A DNA stretch of 64,000 bases from Nepenthes gracilis (Eukaryota > Streptophyta > Magnoliopsida > Caryophyllales > Nepenthaceae): contig BSYO01000005.1 in assembly GCA_033239525.1 (NCBI GenBank), forward strand, positions 26,319,341-26,383,340, in the 5' to 3' direction. Shown one piece after another: positions 32,946-45,060 of the stretch. The notes below the pieces were generated by a model. It saw only the letters and a program-made list of their open reading frames with translations, did not search any database and was not told the origin of the DNA. The position numbers were made by a program, and so were the translations under genes. Numbering within the stretch: position 1 is the first letter of the stretch; every line of letters begins with the position of its first letter.

Positions 32946-34795
32946 TCAACGTCTCCGACTAGCCATGGATTCTTTTTGAGAATTGAAGTAAACAGCCGCC
33001 ACCGCCAATCCAAGGTCATGGTGAACTGCAAATTGTCGTGTGCTGAAGTTATTACGGGCACTCGGCAGTCTGATGCCTGGCCTCATCACTCCTTTCTGCC
33101 TAAACAAAGCGAACACATACCTGTGAATCCCTATCGGTGGCTGGGCTCCCATGTACTCCTCAAGCTCTTTTCCTACAACCCCCAAAAATAAGAATTTATT
33201 TAGAATAATTAGAGTGATGACATTGAAATTATTGGATAATATAATATCTCATCTATCTATAAAAACTATATAAGAATAAGTCGATGAACCTTGAACATTA
33301 AGATTGTTAATTTAAAGCATAAGAAAATTTATAACATAATACAGAAATATAAAACTACATAGAAATTTAAATGATTAAATATATCTTATTGACTCTGTGT
33401 GATGGGTCATCGTTTAGCCGCAAACACATGATTAAGGGTGCCAGGTTACTCATTAAAGACAAAAACTATAACAATTGATCATAAATTCTCTCTTGTATGA
33501 CTGCAGGCAATTGCTACAGACAGATTCCTCATGCTGGACTACACACATAGTTCCTGAGGCAAACAAATGTGTAGACCTGCTAGCCAACAAGGGAGTAAGC
33601 CATTATTACTTGCATCCATGCATTCCTAAGTCTTCTCTATCAGACATATACATTCATATAAAAAGCATATATATATATATATGTAGTTATGGATCCCTTG
33701 AGATGCCTTTCTTTTATAATTGGGTAATTTGAGGGATAAAATTTTCATTAAATCCTAAGTTTTATCATACCCATTGATATCACTCTTTTATAATCGGCTC
33801 ATTTGACTGATAAAATTTTCATAAAGCCTCAAAGTTAAAAAGAAAACCTTACAGAGTAAGATTTGATCACGAAGCCTTAGGTCCCTTGCACAGTTGTTGA
33901 TCATACACAAATTTCAAATCCTTCCTCTTATAATGGGCTAATTTATCAGATAAGTAGAGCTATCTGAATCTATTTTTTACATTTGCATATTATATAGTTC
34001 TCCTATTACTGTATTATTGTAATCTGAATTTTGACGCTACCCTAGTAAGTAATTAAATAGAGTTATGAGAATAGTAACAAAACGAACCATTTGAAGCATC
34101 CATTCCTTGAGGAATATCTACAACAATCCTGCACCAGTCCGTGATAAAATCACATCAGGCACCATATATACACGTATATATTAGTTGTCTTTTTGAATTA
34201 TTATAATCCCAATTTTTCAAGCAAGAAAGGACTGCTTAGTTAACGTTTAAATGCAAATCGATTTTGTTAGATTAACATATACGGTATCATTACCAATGGA
34301 GCCATTCTCTCCATTTGGGCTCACTGGGGCTCGGTGCGTCGGGGTCAACCATAACCTGCATTGGTAAAGTTTATTAGAATCGTAAAAAATAAGCGTGAGT
34401 TTTATTTTATTTTAATTTTTTTCTTTTTATACTAATTCTGACGATCTAAATAAAATTAGATATATAGGTAGACGTATGAATATTATATTATATAATAATA
34501 TCTTTATAATTCAAAATAATTACCATCGGATAACAACATACTTTTACTTATTATCTTAGCAAATTTAATAGAAAAGATGATGAACATAACATACGAGGGT
34601 GAAGAGGTGGTCAGGATTACGAGCGCCGTGAATTTGAACATGAGGCCTCTCGGTAGTCGCAGAAGGCTTGATGTCGCAGCCGTTGTACACCTGTTTTGAC
34701 CCGTAACTGACGGTGAACTCGTCGGTGGGAACGAACATGTCGATGACATCGTCGACAACTTTTCCGACGACCAGAGGATCAATGCGACGAGCCAT
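32946..34795 (-). CDS. MFT: MOTHER OF FT AND TFL1 (PEBP family)
   Basis: Four exons on the minus strand: 34795-34595 (201 nt), 34355-34294 (62 nt), 34128-34088 (41 nt) and 33172-32946 (227 nt), 176 aa. The 62- and 41-nt middle exons are the classic sizes of FT/TFL1/MFT genes. The protein opens 'MARRIDPLVVGKVVDDVIDM', has the ligand-pocket motifs 'DPDAPSP' (71-77) and 'GIHR' (116-119), and ends 'QKESMASRRR'. The position that separates FT (Tyr) from TFL1 (His) is Trp85 in 'REWLHWI', which is diagnostic for MFT. MFT proteins act in nucleus and cytoplasm, in seed dormancy and germination under ABA/GA control. A proline usual near the MFT C terminus ('KEP') is Ser here. All splice sites are GT-AG and no break is seen. 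Confidence 0.94.
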
Positions 34796-35054
34796 ATGTT
34801 TTATATATGCCGCTGCTTCTAATTTCCTTTGATCTGAAAGTGGAGTAGCAGTTGAAGTTCAAAGGTTGGCGATCGCTAGTACTCCTAGAAAATTATAGAA
34901 TAAACAGTCTTAGTATGTTGCTGTTACATGAAAGTGGCTTTATTCGGAGCTGGTTAGCAAGACGGCGCTGCCGATGGCCGACACGTTGCGCGATGAGTAA
35001 TCGAAGTACACGCGGTTGCCGACTTGCGATCATCTGTTGCCGTCCTGGCCATAC

Positions 35055-35060
35055 CACGTG
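35055..35060. promoter_or_regulatory. G-box (CACGTG) upstream of MFT
   Basis: A palindromic CACGTG in 'taccacgtgccc' lies 260 bp upstream of the MFT start codon, in a GC-richer patch (34940-35070). G-boxes are bound by bZIP and bHLH factors; ABI5-type binding to MFT promoters is known in Arabidopsis. One hexamer can occur by chance. Confidence 0.4.
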
Positions 35061-35299
35061 CCCTCACCTAGTTACACGTTCCATAAAGATTTTTTTCCCG
35101 TAAGTAAACAATTGTATTAAATTATTAAAATTTTTCTGAAGAATATTCATTTTATAAAAGAAGCGCTGCAAATTAAGTTGCAATAAAAAAATTAACCAAA
35201 AAGTGTTTGATTTCGTAACACTTGTATATAACTGGTGTAGTTAAAATGAATTAAATTTTTTTATTAATCATCCATTACTAATTTATCATATGAGTATAA

Positions 35300-36150
35300 T
35301 GAATATGATGAGTCTGGTAGTTTATAGGTTAGCTTAAGATTTAGTCTATAGAAGGAAGAAAGGCTTAGGAAGCGACAGCTAGCGAGAACTCCTTGGAGCC
35401 CAAGATCTAGAGTACGTGACAATGAGTCCAATCAACTTGCTCCGAAATTGTCTAATAATATATGGGCCGTTAAGGTTGACCAGTGGACGATCCTCATGAA
35501 CACAACTTAACCAATGACAGCTCAATGGACAAGTCTATATAACCGCTGCCAGTGTGTTGTCCCTCGTGACTACGGGGATAGGAGCTGCAAGCGGCTATCG
35601 TTAGTCTGTCACTCCCCTGATTGCTTGGGAACTAAGCACCAGTGGTGGAAACACGATGACGGCTCGCTAAGAAGCATAGAGTGGCAGTTTTTGTCACCCA
35701 CAACTGTAGGTTCATAGTGTTAACCACTCACAATCACACAGCTGTGAAGTCTAAGAATGACTAACTAGCTATTACTTTATAAATACATCCCTTCCTTCAT
35801 AAAAAAAAGGGGATGGATCGATCAAAATCAATCAAGCACTTGGTCACTCTAACGTCTTGAGTGCTACACTCTCACACACATAAAGCCACCCTCCTACGGG
35901 TGCAACTCCCTCACGAAGCCACCATCATATAGGTACAACTCTCACAAAAAGTTACTCTCCCACAAATACAACTCCTACTCAGAAAGCCACTCACTCCTCG
36001 AGCACATCTACGGGGCACGGTTCTCCATAATACACTCAATCCCCGAATATCATTACATCTACGCATTCTCCTTTCTCATACTCCTATCCTTCTCGATCGA
36101 GTGCAAAATTGTTGACTTGAGTCTTAGAGGATATATCTAGGTTCCAAGTA
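35300..36150 (+). mobile_element. LTR-like block, incomplete
   Basis: This GC-richer island has a TATA box 'TATAAATA' at 35779-35786, a serial 'gccac...gtgcaactc' pattern at 35880-36000, and a 'gttgacttgagtcttagagg' phrase near 36113 resembling the 3' part of Tat-type Gypsy LTRs. No paired termini or target duplication were found and no internal coding region follows. It may be a decayed solo LTR. Confidence 0.42.
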
Positions 36151-38508
36151 ATAAAGACCGAACTCGCTTCCAATTGAACACCCAAATTTAACGACACTTT
36201 AATTCGTTAAACAATTCTAATCAAGGACCATATCATATTAATAATATGTAACCTAGCATATGAATTTTACAATAATACTTAATATGAAATATTTTCTTAA
36301 TTAAGAAAAAAAAATTATTGGATAAATTATAAATAAATTCAATGTAAAGTGTAAAGTTACAACTCTTTCTAATGATTATTCATAATAATTCTTATGAATA
36401 ACTAATTGAATACAATTTTAAATATACCTAACAACTCTCAACAAAAGAATATAATGAGAGATTGAGTAATCAATCGATAAAATATCTTATAATCAAAATT
36501 AGAACAATATACATAAGCTTAGTAAATAATTAAATTTAAATCAGATCTTAATAGGGTGTTAAAAATATTTATCTTTTTATTTTTCTTCTTTCTTTCTCTT
36601 AACGTAGCACTTTTTGTGCTAAAATGCTCTGTCAGATTTGTCTTAAAATCAAAATAGGATCTTATATATATTTTATGTGGCCGCTTAAGCAGTCAACTCG
36701 TGACTAACTTGCAGTGCACCGCTAAAAAATTTCCCTGGCCTAGCGTCTAAGCAACCAGCTCGTAGCATTCTTGTGGTATTCCACTAAAAATCCTCCTAGG
36801 CCTTGCATTTAAGTCATCAACTCGGAGTCTTCTCACAAAATCCTCACCAACATTTTCATTTGAGTAAGCTATGCATGGGTCACTCTAGCAATGGATGTGA
36901 ATTTCATAAGAAGGTTTCACAAAATTTAACAAGAAAGACAGTAAAAAAAAAAGTGAAAATACTGATCAATAATCCATTTAATAATTAAAATTTTGCACCC
37001 CATATCACCAAGATGGATGGCTTAATCTGAGTCTTTTCTCTTAACTAGGATTGAAGGCTTGTCCACAAAAAAAATTTCTAAGTATAGCTTTGAGTATACT
37101 TCTAAATCACATAATCTCACCAATTTATGTATGTTTTAATGTTATTCATATTTTATTCAAGTTTGTGTCAATACATGGACCGAAAACCAAATCTTAATAA
37201 TTTTAATATATTGATATATGCATGAAAATTATGTATTTGCGCCTAATTCCTATGTTTAAAGCTAATATTTGTTAATTCAACAGGGATAGGTCTGTGACTC
37301 TAATGCGGTTGATATATTAGGTACATTTTAGGAGTGAGATAAATATATTAGAAGATTATAAATTACAGAAATTAATAACTGGAAATATTTTTTTTAATAA
37401 TTAAAAGCTTTTAAAATTTTTTGGTATTTGTATATATAAATTATTAGACGGTTCTAAAGTATTAGTTTCTCTATCCCTAAAATTTTTTATCATCACAAAA
37501 TTATTTTACCAAATATTATAATACAAAAATGATGAAGCAAAAAAATTGCAAAAAAAAAAAAAATCCATTACTTATAGCATTTTTTTACATAAAATTTACT
37601 AATACTTCAACTTACGAGGATAAATAACAATAAATAACCAATCTATATGAGAACCATCATCTTAAGAAATCAAGTATAATCAAATAAGAAATAGCTCTAT
37701 TCAAATTTTATTTTGGGCCCTACTTACTGGCCTCATTCAAGATGAGTTTTTTTCTGATTCACGGCCCATTAAATGATAATCGGCCTCCAAAAATGAGATT
37801 GTCTAAGCCGATTATTTATTTATTTATTATTAACAACTTAACAAAAAAAGAAGTTATAAGATTTTATCAAATAACATAACATTTATCTATCTATTTATTT
37901 TAATTTAGGCACGATAGAATATATCAGCATGCTAATCTTTAACAAAATGTGGTACGAACTAATCCACTATTCACTGTAAAAGAAGCTTAAGCTTAAATTC
38001 TGAATAATGACTTTCTGTTTTTAACATTGAAAGTCATTTTTCGAACTCATCAACTATTAACCACTGTCCATCCAACACCTACTAGTAAATTTTTTTTATT
38101 ATTATGTGATACCATCAATGGCCGATGATGTCACAACTTGTGCATTGGCCACCAACCGGTGATGCCTTGGCCACCTCTGTTATCACGTCTCTGGTCCCAA
38201 AATCATAATTTTTTTTATGTATGTTAAAATGTCAAAAAAGATTATAAAGAGAAAATATTTTCTTTGAAAATGTTTTTTGTATAAAAAAAAATATAAAACT
38301 GTATATTTTTAATGTTAATTACCATGAAAACTTTTTTTCCGTTTTTGATAAATATTTTTGTAAATAAATACAACCATAAAGTTAATTTGTTTTCCATGTG
38401 CTGCCCTAAATGACTTATGTTGATCATTTACTAAGTTCACAATATGTCATTTTCGAGGTAAAAACTATTAGAAAATAATTTGTAGAAGAATATACATTCG
38501 AAATGGTA
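36151..38508. other. AT-rich spacer
   Basis: No supported gene. The part around 36600-36900 is less AT-rich but has no recognisable code. Confidence 0.5.
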
Positions 38509-38677
38509 TGAATAGGGTTTTGTTATAAGTACAGATTTTTTTAATTAGTAATATAAATAGATGTTTATAGATGATATATATGAAAAATAATGGAATTATA
38601 GACAATATTATTAGCCTTGCTAAGAAAGTAATAGTAGAAAATAGTGACATAATATTCTGGAGTATATTATATTAACA
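38509..38677 (-). repeat. 3' LTR of the copia element
   Basis: The minus strand starts 'TGTTAATATAATATAC' just after a purine tract 'GTTTGAGAGAGA'. It aligns with 43457-43621 through shared text near 'taaatagatgtttatag' and 'gctaagaaagtaat'. The left boundary is approximate. Confidence 0.75.
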
Positions 38678-38699
38678 TCTCTCTCAAACTCAATTTGGG

Positions 38700-40000
38700 A
38701 GGATAGAGATCATCCTGAGTTTGGAAACTTAGCCTTGAAACCAGTTGATAGAGAGACTTTGTAAAGGTGTCAATAGATTTGATTAGTAGTCGATATATAG
38801 TGCAACTATCTGCTTTTTTATTTGATGTATTAATGAACAAAGTGATAATCGTTTTTAATGTATTTGATATACTAGTAAAATATATCATTATAAATAATTT
38901 AAGCAACACTTTCATTATTATAGTGTAAAGGAATGACATTAGAATGCTTTAATGCTCAGGGTCGTAGTAGTTCAACAATAGAGCCAGCTAATGCATAGAA
39001 TTCAGATTCCGTAACAAAGTGAGCAAATGTAGATTGGTTTTTCCTACACAATGAGATAAGGGATGTGTCCCAAAAAAACAATAGCTAATAGTAGAATTGC
39101 AATCAATGGGACTGCCAATCCAATAGGCATTAGAATAGCCTATAGTTGAAAGAAAGAATATGTAAAGAAATAATGTCCATAAAATAATGACCTTGTTACA
39201 TATTGAAGAATCCGAATAATATTAGCGTGATTTGTAGAGCAGGGGGCTCCATAAACTAACAATATATATTATATAGGCAATGTCAGGTTAAATAACAATA
39301 AGATAGATAAAACTCTTACTCAGTTATCTATATTGAGTCACAAGAATAATAAGCATATCCTTAGATAGAGTAAGACAAATATCAATTTTTAAATTTGTTA
39401 GAATAGCTTGTTATTTGTCAAATAAGAATATGATATGATATCAGAAGTATACTTTCTTTGGGAAGAAAGATTGCCATCGAATCTTTGAGATACTTCGAGG
39501 CCAAGAAGGTAGTTAAGAGTACCAAGATCCTTCATTCAAATTGGTTGCTCAAAAGATTCTCAAACTTTTGGATACATGTAATGTTATTAACAATAATAAT
39601 TATATCCTCAATATATAAGAGTAAAAGAATGGTATCACCTTTTATTTTATGAATGAATAGAGTAGAATTATGAGAACATGATGTGAATCAAAGTTAAAAA
39701 ACTGTAAAGCTAAATTTATCAATCTAAGTTTTTGGAGCTTATTCAATTCCATATAGAGCCCGATGTAGGCAGTAAAGTTTAATAAGTGGTTGATCATATC
39801 CTAGAGGAGGTTGTATGGACACTTCTTCTGCAAGATTAGCATTAAGCAAAGTGTTCCTAGTATCCATTTTAAAAAACTTCTTTTTTAGATTGCAGCAATA
39901 ATAATTAATGATTGAATTGAAGTGAGGCAAACATCTAAGATAACAATCTCTCCGTGATTAATTTCTTACTCTTAAATAAGACCTTTGGCAATAAGATGAG
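38700..40000 (-). pseudogene. Copia reverse transcriptase/RNase H, disrupted
   Basis: A minus-strand frame at 39870-39739 gives 'MDTRNTLLNANLAEEVSIQP' then 'PLGYDQ' and 'RALYGIE'. This is the RT core block in which copia elements carry a leucine-Asn-Gly/Ala-x-leucine-x-Glu-Glu-Val motif. Downstream text to 38700 has the layout of the RNase H region but is heavily decayed. Confidence 0.75.
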
Positions 40001-41289
40001 TTTTATATCATTCACTAGATCCATTAGCTTTAATTTTTGTATTCCAAACCTACTTGCTCCTAATCACAGACTTTCCAAGTGGCAAGTCAACCAAATCACA
40101 TGTGTAATTCTTCTCCTAAGCTTGAATTTCTTCAATCATTGCTTACTACCAATTGGGGTTGGAACTAGCATACTTATAGTGGTGGGTCTATAGACGGGAT
40201 GTAAAAGTAAAATAACAATGATAATCACATAAATATGTGGGAGGTTATCAAACCCTAGTAAAGTGACCGATTATTGGATCTCGTTGGGAATGATCATTGG
40301 ATTAGTCATCTTCATTGGGGTTACCGATAAGGAGCTTATCATTCAATGAAGAAAGATGATTTGGAAAGGGGTTTGTGTCAATAGTAAAGTCAGAAAATAA
40401 ATTTAATGTTGGTTCAGTGGAAATGTTAAAGGAATTTAAAAAAGACAGGAAAAAATTTAGATAAACGGTGAACATCTTATATTCCCAACAAATAACATGA
40501 TGAAAAATACAAAGCCAATTAGCCATAGGATCATAGCATCAATATCCATTACATTTAATATCATATCTAAAAAAATAATGCAACCATATTTGTTTCATTT
40601 ACGGGGTTAGAAAATGACAGAACAAGCACACCTAAAAACTCAAAAAATATTATAATTAGATTTTTTCTCAAAACAGGTGATCATAAAGAGTTTGATTCTA
40701 GATGACAATTGATAAAAGATGATTGATAGCATAAATAAGAGTAGGATAGCTTCTTCTAAAAAATCTATAAGAAAAGCTATAGAGATGAGAAAGGATTTGA
40801 CAGTGTTGAGAATATAATCAAATTTTCTTACAACCTAACCATTTTTTAGAGAAATGGTAGGGCAAAATTTTTGTGAAATGATACTATAATTTTTAAGATA
40901 CTGATAAAGGAAGGCCAATATTCCTTCACATAACCAGATAGAAATATTTGTTATATGTTTTGCAGACTAGTATAGATCATGGTGAAAAAGTTATAAAAAG
41001 TTTGTGGTAGTTCAAAGCGACTATATATAAGATCAATTCATATAATCAAAGAAGTCATCGACAAATACTATGAAATATTTAGATCCCCTTAGTGCAAATA
41101 GGTGCAAAGCCTAATATGTTTGAATGAACAAGATCAAAATGAACGGTCAAAATAAAGTCATTATTATTAAACGATAATATCTTGTATTTATAAAAGTGAT
41201 ATGACATACAATCAAAATTTATATTACTAACAAAACTTAGATAGCCGATAAATGCTAAATATTGAATTTTTGCAAAGGAGATGTAAGCC

Positions 41290-42700
41290 AGACAAGCGTG
41301 CTACAACTGAATACATTTGAAAGGTTCAAAATGAAGAGCGATAGATGTAATGAAAAATGATGAATCGTGGAGTATGTTTAGCTCAAAGATGTGTTCAATC
41401 TTATAGCCTGTCTCGACGAGCTGACCTATCCGAGGATCCAACACATCATAACCACCAAAAGAAAAATAACTTTCTAAACCTAAATCATACAATTGGCCTA
41501 CTTATAATAAGTAATATGAGGATGATGGCACAAGATAGGGGTTAGAAATTGGGAGCGATAGTATAGAGATAGATCCAGCGTGACTTACTTGCATACATGA
41601 TCCATTAGCAATATGGATAGTGGACGCATGAGACATAAGAATTTTTTTATTAAAAAAAATTGGGAATGATGAGAGGTCATACGGTTGTATCAAGTTGAAT
41701 CAACTATCCATCCAATTAGTGTTACCTGATGTGGCAGACAAATTAGGTGCAGTAAGGAAACTCATACGAGACAAAACCTAATCGATAATTGCCTCAAGGT
41801 CATCAAAAGAAAGAGCATAGTGCTTGAAGACAGAGTCCAAAGCTTCTAGGCCAACTTCGGTTATAATAATAGTACCAAATGAGGTCAATCCCTATCTCTA
41901 ATATTGATAATTTTTCTTAGGATAATTGTTCTTGACGTGATTTCATGTTTGACAATAATGGCAGGTACGATGAGAATCATCCCGACATTGTCAATCGATA
42001 CTAGAAAATTTATAACTAGTCTAGTAATTGGTGCTTTAACAACCATGTCTATTTGTTGTGTTTGTTTTGTATGAAGTCATGTCTCCTCAAAAATAACATC
42101 AACAATAGCACTATTAAGAGAGCGGCCAGATGAGTGCTACAGCGAAGCACAAGTGGATTCAAACTCATAACAATGAGTCATAATAAATTGGGTCAAATGA
42201 AGGATATCATGATACTCAACAAACTTTTTGAGTTCAGTTTGATATTTCTATTAAAGTTTTATTAGTTCCAACTGATCCTTTAGGTAGCTCATTTGGCAAT
42301 AAAAGTCATTGATATGTTGATTTAGGTTTTATCCCTTATTATAGAAATTTGCTTAATTTGATAATGATAGGCAAAATCCATAGAGAAATAACAGTGTAGC
42401 AAAAAATCTCATGCATCTTTGGTGGATTCAAAGGCCCCAAATAGAACATTAATGGAAGGGATAGATGTATTAGTAAACTTGGTGATGATTCTATGATTTG
42501 TGTTGTCCCAATCTTCAAGTAGGTTAATAAAATTGAAATCTGTTTCAGTTTTCAATTTTAGTGGCGATCGGTGCTTACCGGTAACATAATGCCATAATTT
42601 ATATCCCTTAAAAAAATATTAGGTGATTATAATTAGTAGCATTCTAAATAGTTTGAATGGATTGAGGAAAATCATTTTGTAGTTAACCCATTTGGGTGAA
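41290..42700 (-). pseudogene. Copia gag, protease and GAG-pre-integrase, disrupted
   Basis: Toward the element's 5' side are gag-like text and a zinc knuckle near 41965. Next is a protease-to-linker segment 'YDLSSFPIFF' and 'STIHIANGSCMQVSHAGSIS' (41690-41580). Then comes the pre-integrase domain 'DVLDPRIGQLVETGYKIEHI' (41440-41380). In each case the residues that are usually conserved are only partly kept. Confidence 0.72.
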
Positions 42701-43193
42701 TTGGGCCAAAGAATGGAAACTGGGCCGCTAAGATGGTGATTGATCTACGGGGCAAGCAAAGCCCGGTTTGGCCTGCATGTTAAAACGATGCGTTTAGACT
42801 CGATTTTTGAGTAGAATATAATCGCACTTGAGAATAATGGCGCATTTGGGTAGTAGATAAGAGTGACTAAAACAAGGCATTTTAACTGGTCATTTGATGT
42901 CTCGTTCTAAGTTGAAGTGGCGTGTTTTGAAATGAGAAGAGAGCAAAACGCTGTGTTTTGTTTCGTCTTCGTCCTCAAAGAAGGAACTGCAGTCAGTACC
43001 GGCGACGGTTTATGAACACAAAATAAATTGCTCTGATTTCAGGAACACAGAGCGGCGGCAACGATTTAGGGACAAAGACACGATTTCAATGGTGTATATT
43101 TACAGAGCATTGATCGAGGATGGTTATCCGCCCTCTCACCCACTTTCCTTTCAGAATAGTAACTATCCTGTAGACATTTTGATAAAAAATATC

Positions 43194-43195
<2 letters not shown>

Positions 43196-43222
<27 letters not shown>
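43196..43222. repeat. (TA)13 microsatellite
   Basis: A TA run inside the leader region of the copia element. Confidence 0.9.
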
Positions 43223-43225
<3 letters not shown>

Positions 43226-43445
43226 ACGTTTTGGCCTTGGATCTCTAAGTCAAATACTATAACTACACTATCACCGAGAAGTATTAAGGCATAGAAGATC
43301 CAATTAAGCGGAGATTTGTAGAAATTTGAACAATTGGAATTAGTATCAATCGGGGGGTTAGTTTTTTAATTAGGATCAATTGAAATTGATCCCACCGTGA
43401 GACTTAAATGGCAAAAACATATTTAAATGAGTTTGGTAAATCTAA

Positions 43446-43456
43446 CTTTGATATCA
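43446..43456 (-). other. Copia primer binding site
   Basis: On the minus strand 'TGATATCAAAG' directly follows the LTR end ('TATCA'). It equals the usual initiator-Met primer site TGGTATCAGAG with two G-to-A changes. Confidence 0.7.
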
Positions 43457-43621
43457 TGATAAAATATAGCCATATTAAATTGTTTATTCAATAATACAAA
43501 TAAATATTTATAAATGACCTGTATAAAAAATAATAGAATAATAGAAAATATTATCAAAATATCTTTAGCCTGACTAAGGAAGTAATTGCTATAATTGTTT
43601 ACAAATATATTACATTAACCA
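43457..43621 (-). repeat. 5' LTR of the copia element
   Basis: 165 bp; minus strand begins 'TGGTTAATGTAATATA' and ends 'TATCA' next to the primer site. Similar to, but clearly diverged from, 38509-38677. Confidence 0.75.
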
Positions 43622-44813
43622 TAGCATTAGGACTTTTTATGCGTTGATAAATTAACCCAAAAAAATTATGTTTCCATAATTACATATGTTTCTTTGGATT
43701 CTAACCGAATATGACAGTAATGAATGACATCTTAGTTGAAATTTCTAACTTAAAGACTTTAATTGAATCCTAAGCATATGCTAATCCTAAAATTTTATTT
43801 GGATAAGTTTAATTAGGTATTACCAACTACTCCCACTTCGCCCCGATGTAATTGTAATCGCGGTCCTAATCATCCTCATTAGCACGTCATTAGACTTATA
43901 AATGCACAACATTAACCTTAGAGAAAATGTAAACTTCATCTACATTGCATGAAATATATATATATATATATATTAGAAGAGATTTTAAGGCTTATCCTAC
44001 CTGATTAATTTTTAAACTTGCATATAATTTAAATTGGATAAGATCTTTGGAAATGGACCCAAAAACCTATGCATATGCATAGGCCACACCACAATATTAG
44101 ACCTTAACTTACACGAATGAGCCACTTAACGATGACATATGTAAAGTGTATTAATTCATAAAGCGACGTTTACAGCAAGCCTCAAGGCAAAGTCATTGTC
44201 TTCGCATTTTGTCAGCAATTTGTTATCGTGATAGCTTTAGCTTGTACTATAACCAGAGCTACATAGCTAGGGACTTGCTCATTAATAAAACTTGTTGCAC
44301 TGACAATTAGATCAGTTGAATGAGTCCTGTAAGTTAATTTTGTTGAGATCTGATGGACTATTTGAACAATAAAAATACATATAATAGCATATGATAAGCA
44401 CACAATAAATATACATGATCGATAAATGTACGGTTTTTACATAAAAAAATTTTTTTTGAACGATGGAGAAAAATTACGGAACTCAAGATCTAAAAATATC
44501 TCCACTATACAATGTTTCGATTAAATATATTTTAAATATAAGATCAAACTATTTTGTCTCAAAATAAATCTATATAATAGAGAACACATGATAAAAAATA
44601 AAAAATAGAACCTGATATACGTTCTTTTCAATAGCAAAAACTACATACTCACGATCGATGAAAATTGAAACTCGATTTGAAATACAAATAGATATACAAA
44701 TCTTTCTCTTCTCCCATTTCTCTCCCTTTTTCTGATTTTTTCTCTCAAAATAGCACTCAAATTATAATGGTTAAACCCTAACACGTGTTAGCCATGTTTT
44801 CATATTTCAAATC
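43622..44813. other. AT-rich spacer
   Basis: No gene. A short TA run lies near 43960. Confidence 0.5.
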
Positions 44814-45060
44814 GTGTTCAAGTACTAGGCAGACGCAGCTCAAGTGTGACACTTCTAGAACTAGCATTCGAGCACCTAGCAGGAGCAGATTGAGCATGTG
44901 GCTTTTGAAAATGGCGTTCGTGCGCCGAGTAAACACGGCTTAAACGCGGTGTTTCTAAAAATAACGCTCGAGCTCCTAGAAAGTACGGATCAAGTGCGGG
45001 GTTTCTAGAAGTAATGCCTAAAGCGCAACTCAGACGTAATACTATTAGAATTGGCACCTT
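44814..45060. repeat. Minisatellite, 50-bp unit x5
   Basis: Five degenerate units start at 44814, 44866, 44916, 44966 and 45016; the last four are spaced by exactly 50 bp. A typical unit has 'gctcgagctcctag', then 'cggatcaagtgcgg', then 'gtttctagaa'. Units are GC-richer than the flanks and diverged by perhaps 30%, but the period is preserved. A 79-codon open frame on the minus strand follows from the repeat and is probably not a gene. Confidence 0.8.

Larger units (their letters stand above)
38509..43621 (-). mobile_element. Ty1/copia retrotransposon (Ale/Retrofit-like), inactive
   Basis: On the minus strand the order is LTR, primer site, gag with decayed zinc knuckle ('CHYCQT' then 'NHVKNNYP', near 41965), protease, GAG-pre-integrase, integrase region, reverse transcriptase, RNase H, purine tract, LTR. 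LTRs of about 165 bp with a TGTTAAT start are typical of the Ale/Retrofit lineage. Frames are cut by many stops. An unusually long stretch (42720-43445) lies between primer site and gag and includes a TA microsatellite; it may be a secondary insertion. No target duplication was found. Confidence 0.86.

Noticed and set aside
44818..45057. 79-codon frame on the minus strand
   Set aside because: It coincides with the 50-bp minisatellite; the period is not a multiple of three, so the frame is not a repeated peptide.
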